Positions 36,701-51,700 of a stretch of 64,000 nt of DNA are shown in pieces. Under the pieces are notes generated by a model. It saw only the letters and a program-made list of their open reading frames with translations, made no database searches and was not told the origin of the DNA. A program made the translations under genes and the position numbers. Every line of letters starts with the position of its first letter. Positions within the stretch are counted from its first letter, which is position 1. Source of the stretch: Stichopus chloronotus (Eukaryota > Echinodermata > Holothuroidea > Aspidochirotida > Stichopodidae); assembly GCA_021234535.1 (NCBI GenBank), contig CM037846.1, positions 18,803,814 to 18,867,813 of the forward strand, written 5' to 3'.

Positions 36701-39700
36701 TTGGTAATCATTATCTGTGTAAATATGCCCTTCATAATGTCCAAATAACTTTTACAGTTTACATGCTATACATGCAATGATATTTGAAAAGGAGTGCAGA
36801 TACTTCTGATTAGGCAAGAATATCTGGTATAAGAGCAAAAAAAATGCAAGAATGAATTGTGGGTCTACTGTAGCTGTGCAACAAATGAAAATCAAAACAC
36901 AAGCAAAGGTATTGAGTTAAAAAGAATATCTTGTCATGAACCTCATGATATGACGCATAATGGATTTACAATTTTTGATAATCTACCAGGAGATGAAGAG
37001 TGATTGAATAAACTCTTTTCCGGCATTATATATGTTTGCTCATACATTCCAGTTCTATGAAAAAGTTTGGCTGTTATGACCTCTGACCTTCAACAAAATC
37101 AATGGGTGGTGACACTAAGTGTGGTCTGTCAATAACAATAGACTACATATGTAATAAGTCCAAAATATACAATCCTGAGATATTGTGCAAGGGTTTTACA
37201 TTTTGAACTCAGATGACCTTTGGTAAACACCAAAAACAAGAAGATACTTGAACTCAATATAGTTCTTACACACATTAGACATCCTGAGATTTGTCAAAAC
37301 TCATTCTTTGAGATATTGTGTTTCCAAGCAAGGCATGATGAAAGCATGCTCATTACTCATAAACAGATATAAATGCATTACATTCATACAAAATATACCA
37401 TCAATTACCTCCTGGAGCACATTCATCATCATTGCAAAGCCACGTTCCACCGGCACATTCACTGAAAAACAAAAAAAAAATGAAATGTCTTAACCTTAAC
37501 CAGCCATGTTAACTTGCAATTCAATTTGATATGTTCAAAATCAATGAATGAGTCCTACCAGTGTTGTCAACATTTCCATTTATTGGTTTAGAACATCTTA
37601 GAACAAAGAATGATGAGTAAAATTAGTGTGATTATATATTTATATATTATACATTTAAGCACCATATCTAAAAATATTTCCAACTCCAACAGAGTACCAA
37701 CTTTCCCCAAAACACATAGTGCAAAGCCTATCTGCCAACACAATGTTGCAAATAAAATTGTTACCAAAAAAAAAACAAGAAAGCCAAAAGGCTTTGTGAT
37801 CCCTTGCTATATGGTTATATTATAACAAGCATGAATTATCCACATGACAAGTATGAGATCAACTGCAGTTACTGGTCTTGAAACACCACATTAATAAGCC
37901 TTTAACACAAGTAACCTTTATTTTAGTGACCTCAAATGACATTTGACCACTAAAAGCAGTAGGGATCACCTACCCAGTATGGGGAACCCACACATCAAGT
38001 ATGACATCAGTCAACATTACCCTTCTGGAGATAATATGTTAGCAAGGTTTCACCTCGGGTGACCTCAAACGACCTTTGACCTCCACAAAAACAATAGGCG
38101 TCATCTACTTAATATGACTAACCCACATACCAAGTATGACATCAGTCACACTTACCCTTCTGGAGATATTGTGTTTACAATGTATTTACAGTATGACCTA
38201 GGGTGACCTCAAATGAGCATTATCGTCCACCAAAAAATATAGGGATCATCTACTTAAGACCAACCCACACATCAAGTATGACATCGGTCACAGTTACCAT
38301 TCTTGAGATATTGTGTTTACAAGGTTTTCACATTTTGACCTCTGGTGACCTCAAATGAACTTTGACCTCCACCACAAACAATAACGATCATCTACTCAAT
38401 ATGACCAACCCACACACCAAGTATAACATCAGTTACACTTACCCTCCTGGAGATATTTTGTTTACAAGGTTTTCACATTTTGACCTCTGGTGACCTCAAA
38501 TGACCTTTAACCTCTACCAAAAACAATAGGGATCATCTACTCAATATGAACAACTCACACACCAAGTATGACATCAGTCACAGTTACCGTTCTTGAGAAA
38601 TTGTGTCTACAAGGTTTTCACATTTCTACCTCTGGTGACCTCAAATGACCTTTGACCTCCACCAAAAACAATAGGGATCATCTACTCAACATGAACAACC
38701 CACACACCACGTATGATATCAGACACAGTTACCCTTCTGAAGATATTGTGTTCACAAAGTTTTTACATTTTGACCTCTGGTGAAGTCATATGACCTTTGA
38801 TCTCCACCAAAGGCAATAGGGATCATCTGCTTAATATGACCAGCCTACACAGTAAGTATGACATCAGTCACAGTTACCCTTCTGGAGATATTGAGTTTAC
38901 AAGGTTTTTCCAGTTTGACATTCAGTGACCTCAAATGACCTTTGACCTCCACCAAAAACAATAGGGATCATCTACTCAATATGACCAACCCACACACCAT
39001 GTATGACATCAGACGCAGTTACCGTTCTTGAGATATTGTGTTTACAAGGTTTTTACATTTTGACCTCTGGTGACCTCAAATGACCTGTAACCTCCACCAA
39101 AAACAATAGGGATCATCTACTCAATATGACCAACCTACACACCCAAGTATGAGATCAGTCATGGTTACCCTTCTTGAGATATCGTGTTTACAAGAAGCGT
39201 CACATACACACATACACACGCACACACGCACACCCCAACACACATGACATCACCATCGCATAGATTCCTTCTGCCTTCGGCAAGGAATCAAAAAAAACAC
39301 TAAACAGAGACATAGACAAGCCAATAGCTGACAGACGTGGCACAGTAGCGCCATCAAAAGTTAGTCATTACACATGGCAGTCAAACTGATGACAATCAAA
39401 GACAGATGGTTGCAAAGAGAGTATGTCATGGTCACTGTTAGCTAAATAAATAGAAAAGAATATTCTGTTTGTAGGTATTTTCTAAAAAAAAAAAAGGCAG
39501 AGAAATAGCTGAAATGATTACCAGTAACCACACTGATTTTCTCTGGTGGCAGCATTGTCATAAAACAATGATTTATATTCACAAGGGCATGCAGCAGGAT
39601 CTACACATTTTCCAGTACGTCCATCAATGACCTAAAATTAAATAACAAACATAACAGAAAAATTAGTAATGATTAACAACAAAAACAATGTGAGACTGTG

Positions 39701-42700
39701 TGTAACTTTTCAACCTTTGTCTGTTCTTAACATTTATCCAAATGGAGATTTCTTCAACATTTTCAACAGTAGCATCCTGTGACATGGAATAAAGACTTGA
39801 CATTCACCAGAACACACTACAAACATCTTATCACACAGAGAATACTACCCAACACCCCTCCTTTTGGCTCAAAACAGGGGAAATTAAAAACTTCTTACCA
39901 CATAGAGAATACTATACCCAACACCCCTCCTCTAGCTTAAACAGGGGGGATTAAAAAAGTCTTACCACGCAGAGAATACTACCCAACACCTCCTTTTGGC
40001 TCAAAACAGGGGAAATTAAAAACTGCAAAGTATGAGAGTTTTGATGCCCCTTATGCTAAGAAATCAATTAGACAAAGCTATCTGGTTCTTCTTGTTTTTA
40101 AGCAAATTTGGAACTTTCAAAGGGAGTAAGTTCTTACGATGAAGTGTACACAAAAGCCTTATTTAGTAAAAACTAAACAAGAGAAGCACAAGATAGTACA
40201 AAAAGTTAATGATGTACACCAAAATGTCATTGATTATTCCTTTAATAAAAAGAATGGCCCATACCTTATCTCCAAAACAGAAGCAGCCATCGATACAATC
40301 CTTCATAAAAGATGAGGGTGCTCTCAAGTCAGAACAACTGTACAAATGAGTTGTACCACAGTCTATTCTCCATTCCATACCTGCTTGGCAAAATGAACCT
40401 GCATAGCACCAGAGACATGATATACTTATTGATTTCCACACAGTAAAGTAAATAATGTATCTAAACATCAATTTCTGGAATAAGGTAAGGAAAAATTAAA
40501 ATTACACACAATGAAGTACACATTTTACAATCAGAATGAAGAAAAAGCAGTGTGGATTTTGACCCATTGTATGTCACCTTTCAGATGGAAAGAAACGGCA
40601 CTTTCAGACTAGCTACACAGCCAAATTTAAAGTCTTTTTTATACAATAACCAAACTGTGTATCAGTCTATTGATTAGATTTTTCCTTAGATTAGTTAAGT
40701 GCTTTTGAGAATTTGTTTGCCCTAATGTGTTTTCACATGAGGCAGATTAATTTGATGGGGTGACGCAAGCATTGATTATTAAATTTGTCATAAAGTACAC
40801 TACTTACAACTATTACATACTAATCAACTGGTATTACAGATATTCTATGGAAGTTATAATCAATTTTATGTGGCCACAATTTTTGGTAACTGCACATCAA
40901 CGGGAATGTATAGATGAGTAATATATAATGCAGTTTGCTGGGCCTAAGCTCATATATTCTGATTGGACCTTCATATAAGTGGCACAGGTGGGGTGTTAGT
41001 ATCACAAAGGTTAAGGACACCTGGTCTCACCTGGTAGCATATTGGCAATTGGACATTTGATCACAACAATGGAGAAATAGAAAACAAGACACAAAAGAGT
41101 TTTTATATCTCTGAAAATGGAGGTATTATTACCTGGTCACAAAAAGTTGGCTTTTATTATGGACCTAAAAATTTGGTCACCATGTTTTGTTTTTCTTGCC
41201 AAACTATTTTTCTTAATGCAAATTCAAGTTTGTTTTTCACAAATAACACTGGGGAAAAATAAATATAACTAGTTTGTGTAGGACTATGCAATGTGGACCG
41301 CCAACATATTAAATGTGAGACTTCTCCAAGTCTACATCCTTGAGATGCTCACATATTACTCAAACTTCATGTCAAATGACTTTTAACGCAGTGTAAACAT
41401 AATATCCTGAAAATAGGTGTACTGCACGAGTTTACCAGAATTAAAAATCTTCTATTTACGGTGGAGGCCAAAGGTCATTTGAGTGCAACACAGGTAAAAT
41501 TACGACAGAAAGCCAAGAGGTTTAGTAATTCCTTGCCAAGATTTTTGTATGTCCTCCCCACACACCAACTTTGATCTGTCTTGCACCTTTCCTTCAAAAA
41601 CTAGAGCGTTAATAAATGTTCACAATTTTTTCACATTATGGCCTCTGATGATCCCATATGAACTTTGACCTCCAAGAAAATCATCACGTTATTTTATCAA
41701 AAGAGAGTACATAACCTTTGGGTTTGAAGTTCATGTGACATGCAGTTCCTTGATACTGTGAACATACTTTGTCTATGTGCTGGATACTGGTGACCTCATA
41801 TGACCTTTGGCACACACACCAAAAAGAATCCCAGCCGAAATGCAACACAGGTAAAATTACGACACAAAGCCAAGAGGTTTAGTAATTCCTTGCCAAGATT
41901 TTTGTATGTCCTCCCTACACACCAACTTTGATCTGTCTTGCACCTTTCCTTCAAAAGCTAGAGTGTTAATAAATGTTCACAATTTTTTCACATTATGGCC
42001 TCTGATGATCCCATATGAACTTTGACCTCCAAGAAAATCATCACGTTATTTTATCAAAAGAGAGTACATAACCTTTGGGTTTGAAGTTCATGTGACATGC
42101 AGTTCCTTGATACTGTGAACATACTTTGTCTATGTGCTGGATACTGGTGACCTCATATGACCTTCGGCACACACACCAAAAAGAATCCCAGCCGAAATCT
42201 TTATATGCTCTACAACAACTTTCATATATCTCATACCTCCCCTTCAAAAACTAGAGTGCTAACAAAATTGTTGCTACACACACATGCACATGCACACATA
42301 CAAACATACGTACACACATGCACCAGACCAAAATCAACATCACATAGATTCCTTGCCTGCCTTTGGCAAGGAATCAAAGAAATAAATAGTAAAGCTTTCA
42401 TTTACTGAGATGTTGAATGTGATACACCTAAATTAGTAAACACTCAATCAAGTCAAGCTTTCATTCTTAACATGTTTTGTTTAATTTCTCACCACATTGT
42501 GTTGAATCAATCCAATCAACATTGTAACCATGGAGAGCACACTCCCTGGCATACAGGGAGAAGGAAGAACACATCAGATTCCCACTGCATCCAAAAATAT
42601 CTTCTCTAGCAACATCTTTCAAGCACTGGTCATGGTAAATTGAGGGACTGATCACCTTAGCACATTCCTGTTACAAGGGTAAACAAAAACAAAGGAACAG

Positions 42701-45700
42701 CTGACCATTTAAAAGAAAGATAATAAATACAAATTACATATCTCTTTGATATTGTAAACTGTCAGTCAATAAACATACTTAGTGGACATATCAGTAAGAT
42801 AAGAAAACTGATGCTCATAATGAACATATGAAAGGAATTGTTTATTACATAAGTTATTTGCCTTGCAAATGTTCAGCCAAATACTACACTGGAAATCAGA
42901 CTTTCCATGTACTAGCTACAGCCCACAGTCTCTTCATTTGCATACACTGCATCCAGCCTACCCATCTTTGAGTAATTTGCTATTACAAGTAAATGTGACA
43001 TGTTCATCTGCTCATTAAATTTGTGCTTAAATTTTTTATCATGCATGTAAAATCATTCAACATATTATCTATGGTCATCAACTTAAATGGATGTTGTCAT
43101 AAAAAGCTATCTTTTCCCTTTTAAGTGAAGTTATAGTTCTGCTATCATATATAAGCTCATATTTACACTTAGGAATTCTGAAATATACCCATGAAATCCC
43201 ACACATTGGAACCTTTTAACAAAATTTGTAATTTGAAGACAAATTTTGCACCACACAGGTGACTATTCTACCCTCTGGGACAGCAACCAATGGTGTAGCT
43301 AAAGCAACAAGAGGCATCAGTACTTATGGAACTTTGTCAAAATTGTAAAGAAGTTAAAATTACAATGAATGTTTTTTGCAAACTTGTCACAACATAACAA
43401 ATGATGATGTAGGCCTAATTTACAAAGAGTCCGTAATTTTTACGTCGTAGACGTTGTTCCTTCAGATTCTCTGAAATTGTAATACGTATCGCTCATCCCA
43501 AGAAATTTTAACCTGATTGATTAGCCCATAACACTGAAGAAAAAGAGTCTTGATGACATACATTTGAAACACATCTTCTTGGCTGTAGAAATCATCATTT
43601 GTGTCAATTAAGTCATTTATAACAAGAGGCCAAGGGCTCTGTCATTCCTTGCACAGACGTGCAGTATATAATGGAAATTATGAAGTCAACAAAGCATTTT
43701 GCATTATTTTCTACAATAGCCCATATGGCCCATTTCTGAGTATGAACCCTCACTTTTGTAACATAAAATCTGTAGAGAAAGAAACATATTTCGTGAGTTT
43801 ATAAAATGGCCCTTGGCCCATTTTGGACACTAGACCCCAAACATGACAAACACCCACATGGGACCACTTCCATAGCACTAATGTGACCAACTATCAACAG
43901 TGTAACATACACTCAGTAAGAGAAGTTGTATTTTGTATGCTTTCACAACAGCCCAAGGGCACTATAGTTCCTTGCACTTGGAATGTGTACATACTGTAAA
44001 ATGATATGCTGGAGTTCCATAAATTCAAAGAAATTATTTCAATTAATGCAATGAATTGAAGATGTTGATTCCTGTAATATACAGCAATATCCCATTTATT
44101 TTACAAAGCACAAACAGCTTTGAATCTTTCATTCAAAGCCCAAAAGAAGGGGGTCAGCAAATTGCAATAAGGCTTATCACATCTATGCCCCTTTAAATTC
44201 CACCCAACATTGGAGGCAACTGCTGAAGTCTAGTTTCCACTGGGAAAAACACCAACTGACTTATTTTCTTTCATTGTGTCTTGCCCAACTTACTAATTAA
44301 AAGCCATATACAGCAATGCACACATCAGCACTGACGCATGAGGACGTAAACTGATCTAGCAAAAACTTGTCTGGTATGACCATCTACAGTACTTTTCACA
44401 GACCTGCTGCTTCTTCATTTGATCATGAAACTACAGTACTACCTCAAGCAGTACTTCCATGATTTATTGGAGGGGGACTGATGGAACATCCATTGCATAA
44501 AAATGGAGCAAAGGAATTTCAGAAACCAAAAGTCAATTGCCCACAGCATGCACAAAAATTCTAAATTTTCTGTACACTCTTACACAAACTGAAGCCAAAA
44601 ATGCTACAAGACATTGAAAATAAAAATGACATCGTAAGGTACCTAATATCTAACAACACCTTCCTATCACATTTGAAACAAATCTTACACGGCCCTGCAA
44701 AGATATTGCCATGTCAGGAACTTTACATCAAGTCCCACCCACTCAATAATATGCCAGATATAGGCACCAAAACCAATAGGGCACATCTACTCAATATGAT
44801 ACACATACACACCATGTTTGAGAAAAATCAGGCACTCGATTATTAAGAATATTGCCCCACATACCTTACATTCGAAAGGCATTACACACAAACATACACA
44901 CAGCAACTTGACTGCATAGGTTCCTTTGTCAACACAAGGAACCAAGAATGATGTCCCTTTTGGACCAGTGAGAATAATTAGTGGGTTGGTTGCATACTGT
45001 AATAAAGTTATTTTCCAAGTGGGTGACTTAAAATTGTTTCTTCCAGTCTCAACCTCTAAGGTATCTTTCATCTTGGGAAGAGATTTCTTATACTTTAAAT
45101 CATGATCTCCCTAATCCTGTTAATGATTGTGAAATACTTTGTTACACCGCTATCTTCCTACTTGCAAAGCAGCTTAAAAGTTCTAAAGGTTAGTGACACT
45201 CTTATCACAAATGGTGTGAATTTCTAGACGTATCTTATGAATCTTGATACTTATATTGCTCTACACCTTTCATCTTGTTTTCTGACTTTCCAAACAGACG
45301 GTTTCGTCATTTTATCTTCACCACATTCTCTCCACAAACAAATATCTCTCTTTTATAAATGCAATTGATTAAGACAAATGTTGCTTTTGGTAAATAGAGA
45401 CACTGCAGCAGCTCCTTTTTTATCGAAATTTTGAATTAATTTTTAAGAATTATTTCCATAATAGTTCTACTAAAACCAATGTTAATATTAATCTTTGGGA
45501 TATTTGCATTGTTTTTTTTTTCAGAGGTGACTTTGAACAGGTTGGTAACCTTGTAATAAAGTTAATGAAGCTCTGTATTTTTTAAGTGCAAACAACAAAA
45601 TACTATTCTGTCAGTGTACAGTTTGAAGAAATTTTCAAAGTAGTACTTTGTTACTAACAAATGCATTTTTAAGGAAAATATGGAAGTAAATTGGGAAAGA

Positions 45701-48700
45701 TACTGGTTGCCTTAGTAGATGCTATGCAAATAAAAGATTGAGAACTTTTGTATTTCCATCAATGTTACTTTGCCAATACATGATTTGTTTATTGTATTTT
45801 GCTATGATTACCTTGTGATGATGGTCAAGAGAAAATAAAAAATAAATGAGAAAAAAACGTACATTAGTCACTACATGAACATAATTCAATAGTCTTTCCA
45901 ATACATACAGAAGAAAACATATCTTACCTTGAATGCATTTGATGTTAAAGCTGAACACATGTTCTCAGCATGTTGCTGAGACTTGGAATTGAAGTTTAAT
46001 GGCTCAGCAAAGGCAGAATCTGGAAGACATCCTATGCCATCTGTCTTTACTTCCCATGACTCCAAGAACTGTGCATGGTTTGAGAATTGTCCAAGAGCTG
46101 TAAAGAAGTCATCTTGATCATCATCATTGAAATTTCCACACACACCAGTCACCTAAAGAAAGGAAACAACAAGGTTGGTAACATAAAGATGTGTACTACA
46201 AGGAACACCAGTCACATAAAGAAAGGAAACAATAAGGTTGGTAACACAAAGATGTGTATCACACAGAAACAACTGCATGCATGAAGCAAAACAAACAAAC
46301 AGAGACTGTCCTGATCAGCTTCAAACCAATACAATAAATGCTGAAGAAGAGGTCCAATTATGAACTGGATAATGTATCCTTTTCTTGTAAATGCATTATA
46401 AGAAAATGAATGCAGACTTGAACTACGAGGCTTTGTGAGCTTGCATAAATTACTACTTACCATATTTTGCATATCCTTGCTGAGTTTTATATGCACCCTA
46501 GACAGTTCAATGCTGACAAGGATCTCAAGTCCAAAATCTGTGGTGAATTGCACAAAGTGTCCAGCAATTGATGAGATTCTAATGTTACTCATGGAAGTAG
46601 GAAGCCGAACTGCTAATCCATTGATGCTCACTGCCTTGTTCTTGGAAACTCTAAGGTGACAAAAAGAGGACAATATTTTATCCAGATGAGGAAGAAAAAC
46701 ACTGTTAATTTGTTAACATAAATACAAGAAATATAAGGAGCATAGCTGCAATAAGGACTAACCTGAACTTAGTTCTATCATATTTGATAGTCAAGTCCTT
46801 CATATAGTTCTGTCCAGGTTCCTCAAACAGATCCGTCCTTTGGGTGGAACATCCTCTGTTGTCGATGTAGATGAAGAACTTATGAGCAGCAAACTTTGAT
46901 GGAGAAACCAGAGTGTAAGCACACTGACGTTTGGTATTGAACCATTTCCCATCAAAGCTCTTGAACATGCCAGAGCCAAATACAGTACACTCTCCGGGAC
47001 ATTTCTCAGTGGTACAACTCCATTTGCCACCTTCGCAAGTGCTACAAAAGTAAATGAACTTGCTCAATATCAAACCTCATAGGCCATCATCTTCTACATT
47101 GTTGTAATTGGTACACTAAAAAACTGTGTGGGTAATAAATTATCCCTCGGAGATATTGAAACACATAATCAGTGCCTATGACCTAATAATTATAATCATT
47201 ATGATATTAAATCGACAGTCTATGAGCTTTTCTGATAATATCACAGCTGGGATGAACTGTCCATGGTAAACTGATGATGGCAAATATCATGTTTTTCAAA
47301 AAGACTATGACGAAAAATACAGGTGGTATGTCTTGTTACCAGCCTCATTTTATTAGATCATTCTTATCACCATGCGGTAGTTCTGTCCCACTCAGACAGC
47401 AAACGATAACACAGTCAATTAGAGGTCGAATGGCAGAGGATATTGGTTGACATGCCCCTATATGGCAAAATTGTGTGGTTGAGAAGGGAAGATGGTTTTC
47501 TGACTAATTTAGCAAGAACCTAGGATTATTACTGGCTTTGATTAATCATGCTTTTCATGACATGAGGTTCACAATTGCTAATACATCAATAAAATTATTA
47601 CAGGGATGACCACCAGGCCTAATGCGGCCAGCAGAGAGGCATCAGAGTAACCTACACTGGTTGCTCAAATCTCCAGCAATTTGCACAACCCTACCCACCT
47701 CCATGTATGCACACTGATAAATTTTGGCCACCATTGTCAAATGTTTGCTTCTGTCCATACCACTAGCGAGTCAGAATGAAGAGAAGGATAGCAGAGAGCA
47801 AGCGTGCAACCTGTGCAGCCTGCCACAAAGTTCAAAGATGGGAATGTATGGTGGCTTGGGCCCCTTGATTCAAAAAGGTTGGCAGACCCTGCTTTAGTTG
47901 TTTACTTGTTAATGGGTGTACTTGAACTATATATCATAATGAGTTAAATAAGATACTATAATCAGAACACATCTAGATTAGAAGGTTACCACTGTCCAAT
48001 AATAAGTTAATTCATAGACTATGAAAATATTAGTTACTCTTTACTCCTAAGTAACTTATGTACAATGGTTTTATTATTCACCAGGTGACCCTAAGGCACC
48101 ATTCTTACACTTTCTTTCCATTCTGCTGTTCACCATCTGTCCGACCAACAAACCAGCACTAATCAAATAAACCTCCAGGCAGTAACACTTTTCATTCAGA
48201 ATAAAATAACTCCTTTTTAAAGTCTGACTTTGTCACTGTGCAAGAACCAGGAAATTTGACATACCACTGATTACAACTGAGGTCAATGATCGATCCTGCT
48301 GGATGAATGGTATTACCAGATTTACACGGACAGTGTTCAGCTGCAACGCATGTGTTGCCATCGAAGTAAAACCCTGCACAGATTAAAAGCAAATACCAAA
48401 AAAATTAAGAACTCTCTCTTGAAAATCTAATTTATAAGTCAAAAAAACAGACACAGCAATTCACATTTGAGAGCACATATCAACTAAATTTTATCCAGTT
48501 CAATCTTCTTCAAGCTTTACGGTTCTACTCTTCTTCTTAGAACATATCTCATTGCTACTGTTTCTTTTATCTAAACATTAAGTAACTTGCCATTGTTCAG
48601 TAATTTACAATTCTTCACTGACAGTTAACCACATGGTTACATGGAAATCATGAAAACGTTCCCTTTTTATCTGTACAAAAGTGAGCAAACATGATTTACT

Positions 48701-51700
48701 GTCTTTCAAAAACATCCATGCAAATGATACTGTAAAATGAGTCCAGTCAGAGGCACTATAAATTATTAGCAACTTTTAAAACAAACAGAATACTGCAATT
48801 CATTATGTGTGACTGGAAATTTAAGTAAACTAACTGTATTGAATGCTGCTCAGTAAATCATATAAATGACTGATGCATTTATAAACATCTCCGGTTCTCA
48901 CTCAAGATATCAACACATCGCACACAAAAAATTTCAATTTTCAATATACTACCATTTTTGGCTGATATCTTTCACACAACCATCAAATCAAAAATTTTCC
49001 CTCTCTGCAAAGCTACAGCAAATTATCTCTTGAGTGATTGCATATTCTAACATTTCATCAACATTTGAGACTGGAGACTGAAACAGAAAATGCGCTCCAC
49101 ATCAGTAAATCAGCAAAGTTTTGAGCGTAATTAAATAAATTACGCATATGACAGAACATAAATGACAGTATGGCTGTAGTAGGATTTATATATGGCACTA
49201 TATCTTTCCTTCAACTGTTGCTTAACCTTTAGTAATCCTGGATTATTGCCCTTTGTACCAACTAATAAGGGTTTTGAACTTTGGAATCTCAGAACAGATC
49301 ATAACTTCAAAGGGTTATAAGATGCTTTAACTCCATTTGTAGTAGCTCCAATGTTATACACACCATCAAAAAACTCTCGTCAGAAATGAAGAATATTTAA
49401 CAACAATCATACAACGTATTTACCCCTAAAATTAATACCGACTCCTTCCAGGAAATGCTGAAATTGCGATGCATCTTTCAATAAGGAATGATTGAGACAA
49501 CCTCATGAATAATTCATAATAACAGCATGATGACATAAAGACCATAGAATGGTATTACTTGCTTTTGTTTCTATGTGACTTCTACTTCATAGCCTTGGTC
49601 TCCCTCTTAAGAAATGTGGCAAATGACAAACAATTCATATCTGTACATGAAAACTGGTAGCACATTGAAAGCTGTTGATACATTGTTGCTTCATATTACT
49701 ATGGCTTTTTTTGGAATATTTTGGTCGAGATTATGCTTTTAAATGAACAGATCTGAACCACATCACTGTCAGATAGTTTTCAATGCTGTCAAAATGAGAC
49801 AGTTACATTGAGGGCAGAGAACATAACACTACCTCCATGAATTGATTTACAGGACTGAAATTGCAGGAACAGGCCAATAATACGACCTTCTGTAAACATC
49901 ACAGTCTTTACATGTGCTATTAAGAGTAAGTTATTAGATTAAAACCTCATGATTTTCTTAAAACTGTAACTCACCTTCAGGACAGACACACCCTGGGAAA
50001 CATTTTGAAGAGCACTCGTTCTCATAGCCAACACTCTCACATGATTTGATGCAAGAGCCGCATTCCTTGAATACCATACTTTGTGGGCATGCATAAGCTG
50101 AGAAAGAGAAATCACACAAAATGCAGTATTAGTGAGGTCCAACGAGTCTGAAAACTAGTGACGAAAAACATCTCTCAAGAAATAATGATCACAATGCAGT
50201 ATAATATTCACAACATGGTATGACATGGCTGTAACTGAATGGATTCCACACCCAAGTCTATGAACTTTTTAATAACCGGACAACTCAGGGCATCCTAATT
50301 AGCTATATGACCTCATGGAACAAGGTATAATTACAACTATCAACACTTACGACAGAAGTCTGGCGATCTCCAGTCTTCAAGTCTGTAATCTTTGTTGTTA
50401 CATGATGTGGAGAAGTGTTCTGCAATTTCACATGGTTGGTACTCTTCTTCTTCTTGTGCAAGGTGAATGCATACATCCGTCACACACATCTCATAATGAA
50501 CTCTGTTGCTAACGACAAGTCCTGCTGCCAGAAATCTGGGGTCTTCTAAAAAGAACTTGCAAATTTCTTCTGCCTTAGTTCTCATATCTTCTGACTGGCA
50601 AGGTTCTGGCAATGGTAAGGGTGGTGGTACATTCTCCCCAATGGCCATTTTATGGATGAACTCAGGAATGGAGTACCGATCTCCATTGACATCAACAAAC
50701 ATTGTGCTATCAAATGTCATCGATCCGCAGAGACCAGAGACTGCCATATCAGTTGGTAGATGGACGACTACTGTATGTTTACCATTGTAGAAGACCGACA
50801 TACCTACAAAAACAGCAACATATTCAATGATAGAATGGATAAACCAGTCATCACTAGACACAGTACAATCATTAACAATATGCCTCGTAGCAGTAGGCTG
50901 AGGTCAACGGTGGCTCATATCTATCGACACCCATCTTCTTTTATAGGTACAGTCATCAGAATTCATAACAAGGAATTTATTAGGTAGTGTAATTTTAAGT
51001 GCACAGGGATTGTTGTTCTTTACTCCATTATGCCCTTTTTATGTTTGTAGAGTTTTCCTATGTTTTAGTAGTTCTGTTTTTTATAATGAATTAGTTCTTT
51101 CTTTCTACATCTTATCTTTGTCTTTTATTTTCTGCATGTTCTTTTCATTGGAAGTTGCATTTTTTCTCTCCATTTATTTTATCATTTTAGGCATTTCTCC
51201 TACTCTGCCAATATACTTTGTAATTTAACTCTTTAAATTTCTTTCATGGCAGATACGTAATTTCCTTTTCAAGATGCAATAAAGTTTCCTCTTATTCTTA
51301 TGGTAAGAAAGTTGTTTTAGCTGGAGCTTAGTTACATTTACATTCATTTTAAGAGTTTCAAAATGCATGGCTAGAGGCAGAAAGAATACTGTGTTAGCTC
51401 ACTCAAATTTGAAAGTACTCGTTTATTTTCCTCCCTCATCCACCCCATCATCAACCCATAATCCTGCCTTTGAACGAGACAATCTTGTTCCAAATCTCTT
51501 TGGACAGCCTATGAGTTTGAGCTTGCATTGATACAATAGCATTATTGATATCACCTGATTGAGATGTTGAGGGTCCTTCCTTTATAGAAGACTAAATCTT
51601 AGAAATTGTAACTTACTCTGAGTGTCTAACTCGACATTATCTGGCTCTTCAACATTTAGATCTATCAATATCAGAAACTAAGTCTCCTCATCAGCAATTC

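Noticed and set aside
46212..46460. Extension of the exon 8 reading frame into the intron
   Set aside because: A clean donor at 46460 joins in phase to exon 9 and restores the GNFN motif; the extension adds hydrophobic, cysteine-containing sequence with no domain fit.
47601..47891. Confident assignment as a hAT transposon with target duplication
   Set aside because: The ends look right but no convincing 8-bp flanking duplication was found, so it is kept only as a low-confidence feature.
51010..51228. Hydrophobic plus-strand frame as a membrane protein
   Set aside because: It reflects a T-rich stretch in the intron between exons 3 and 4, with no splice or start context.
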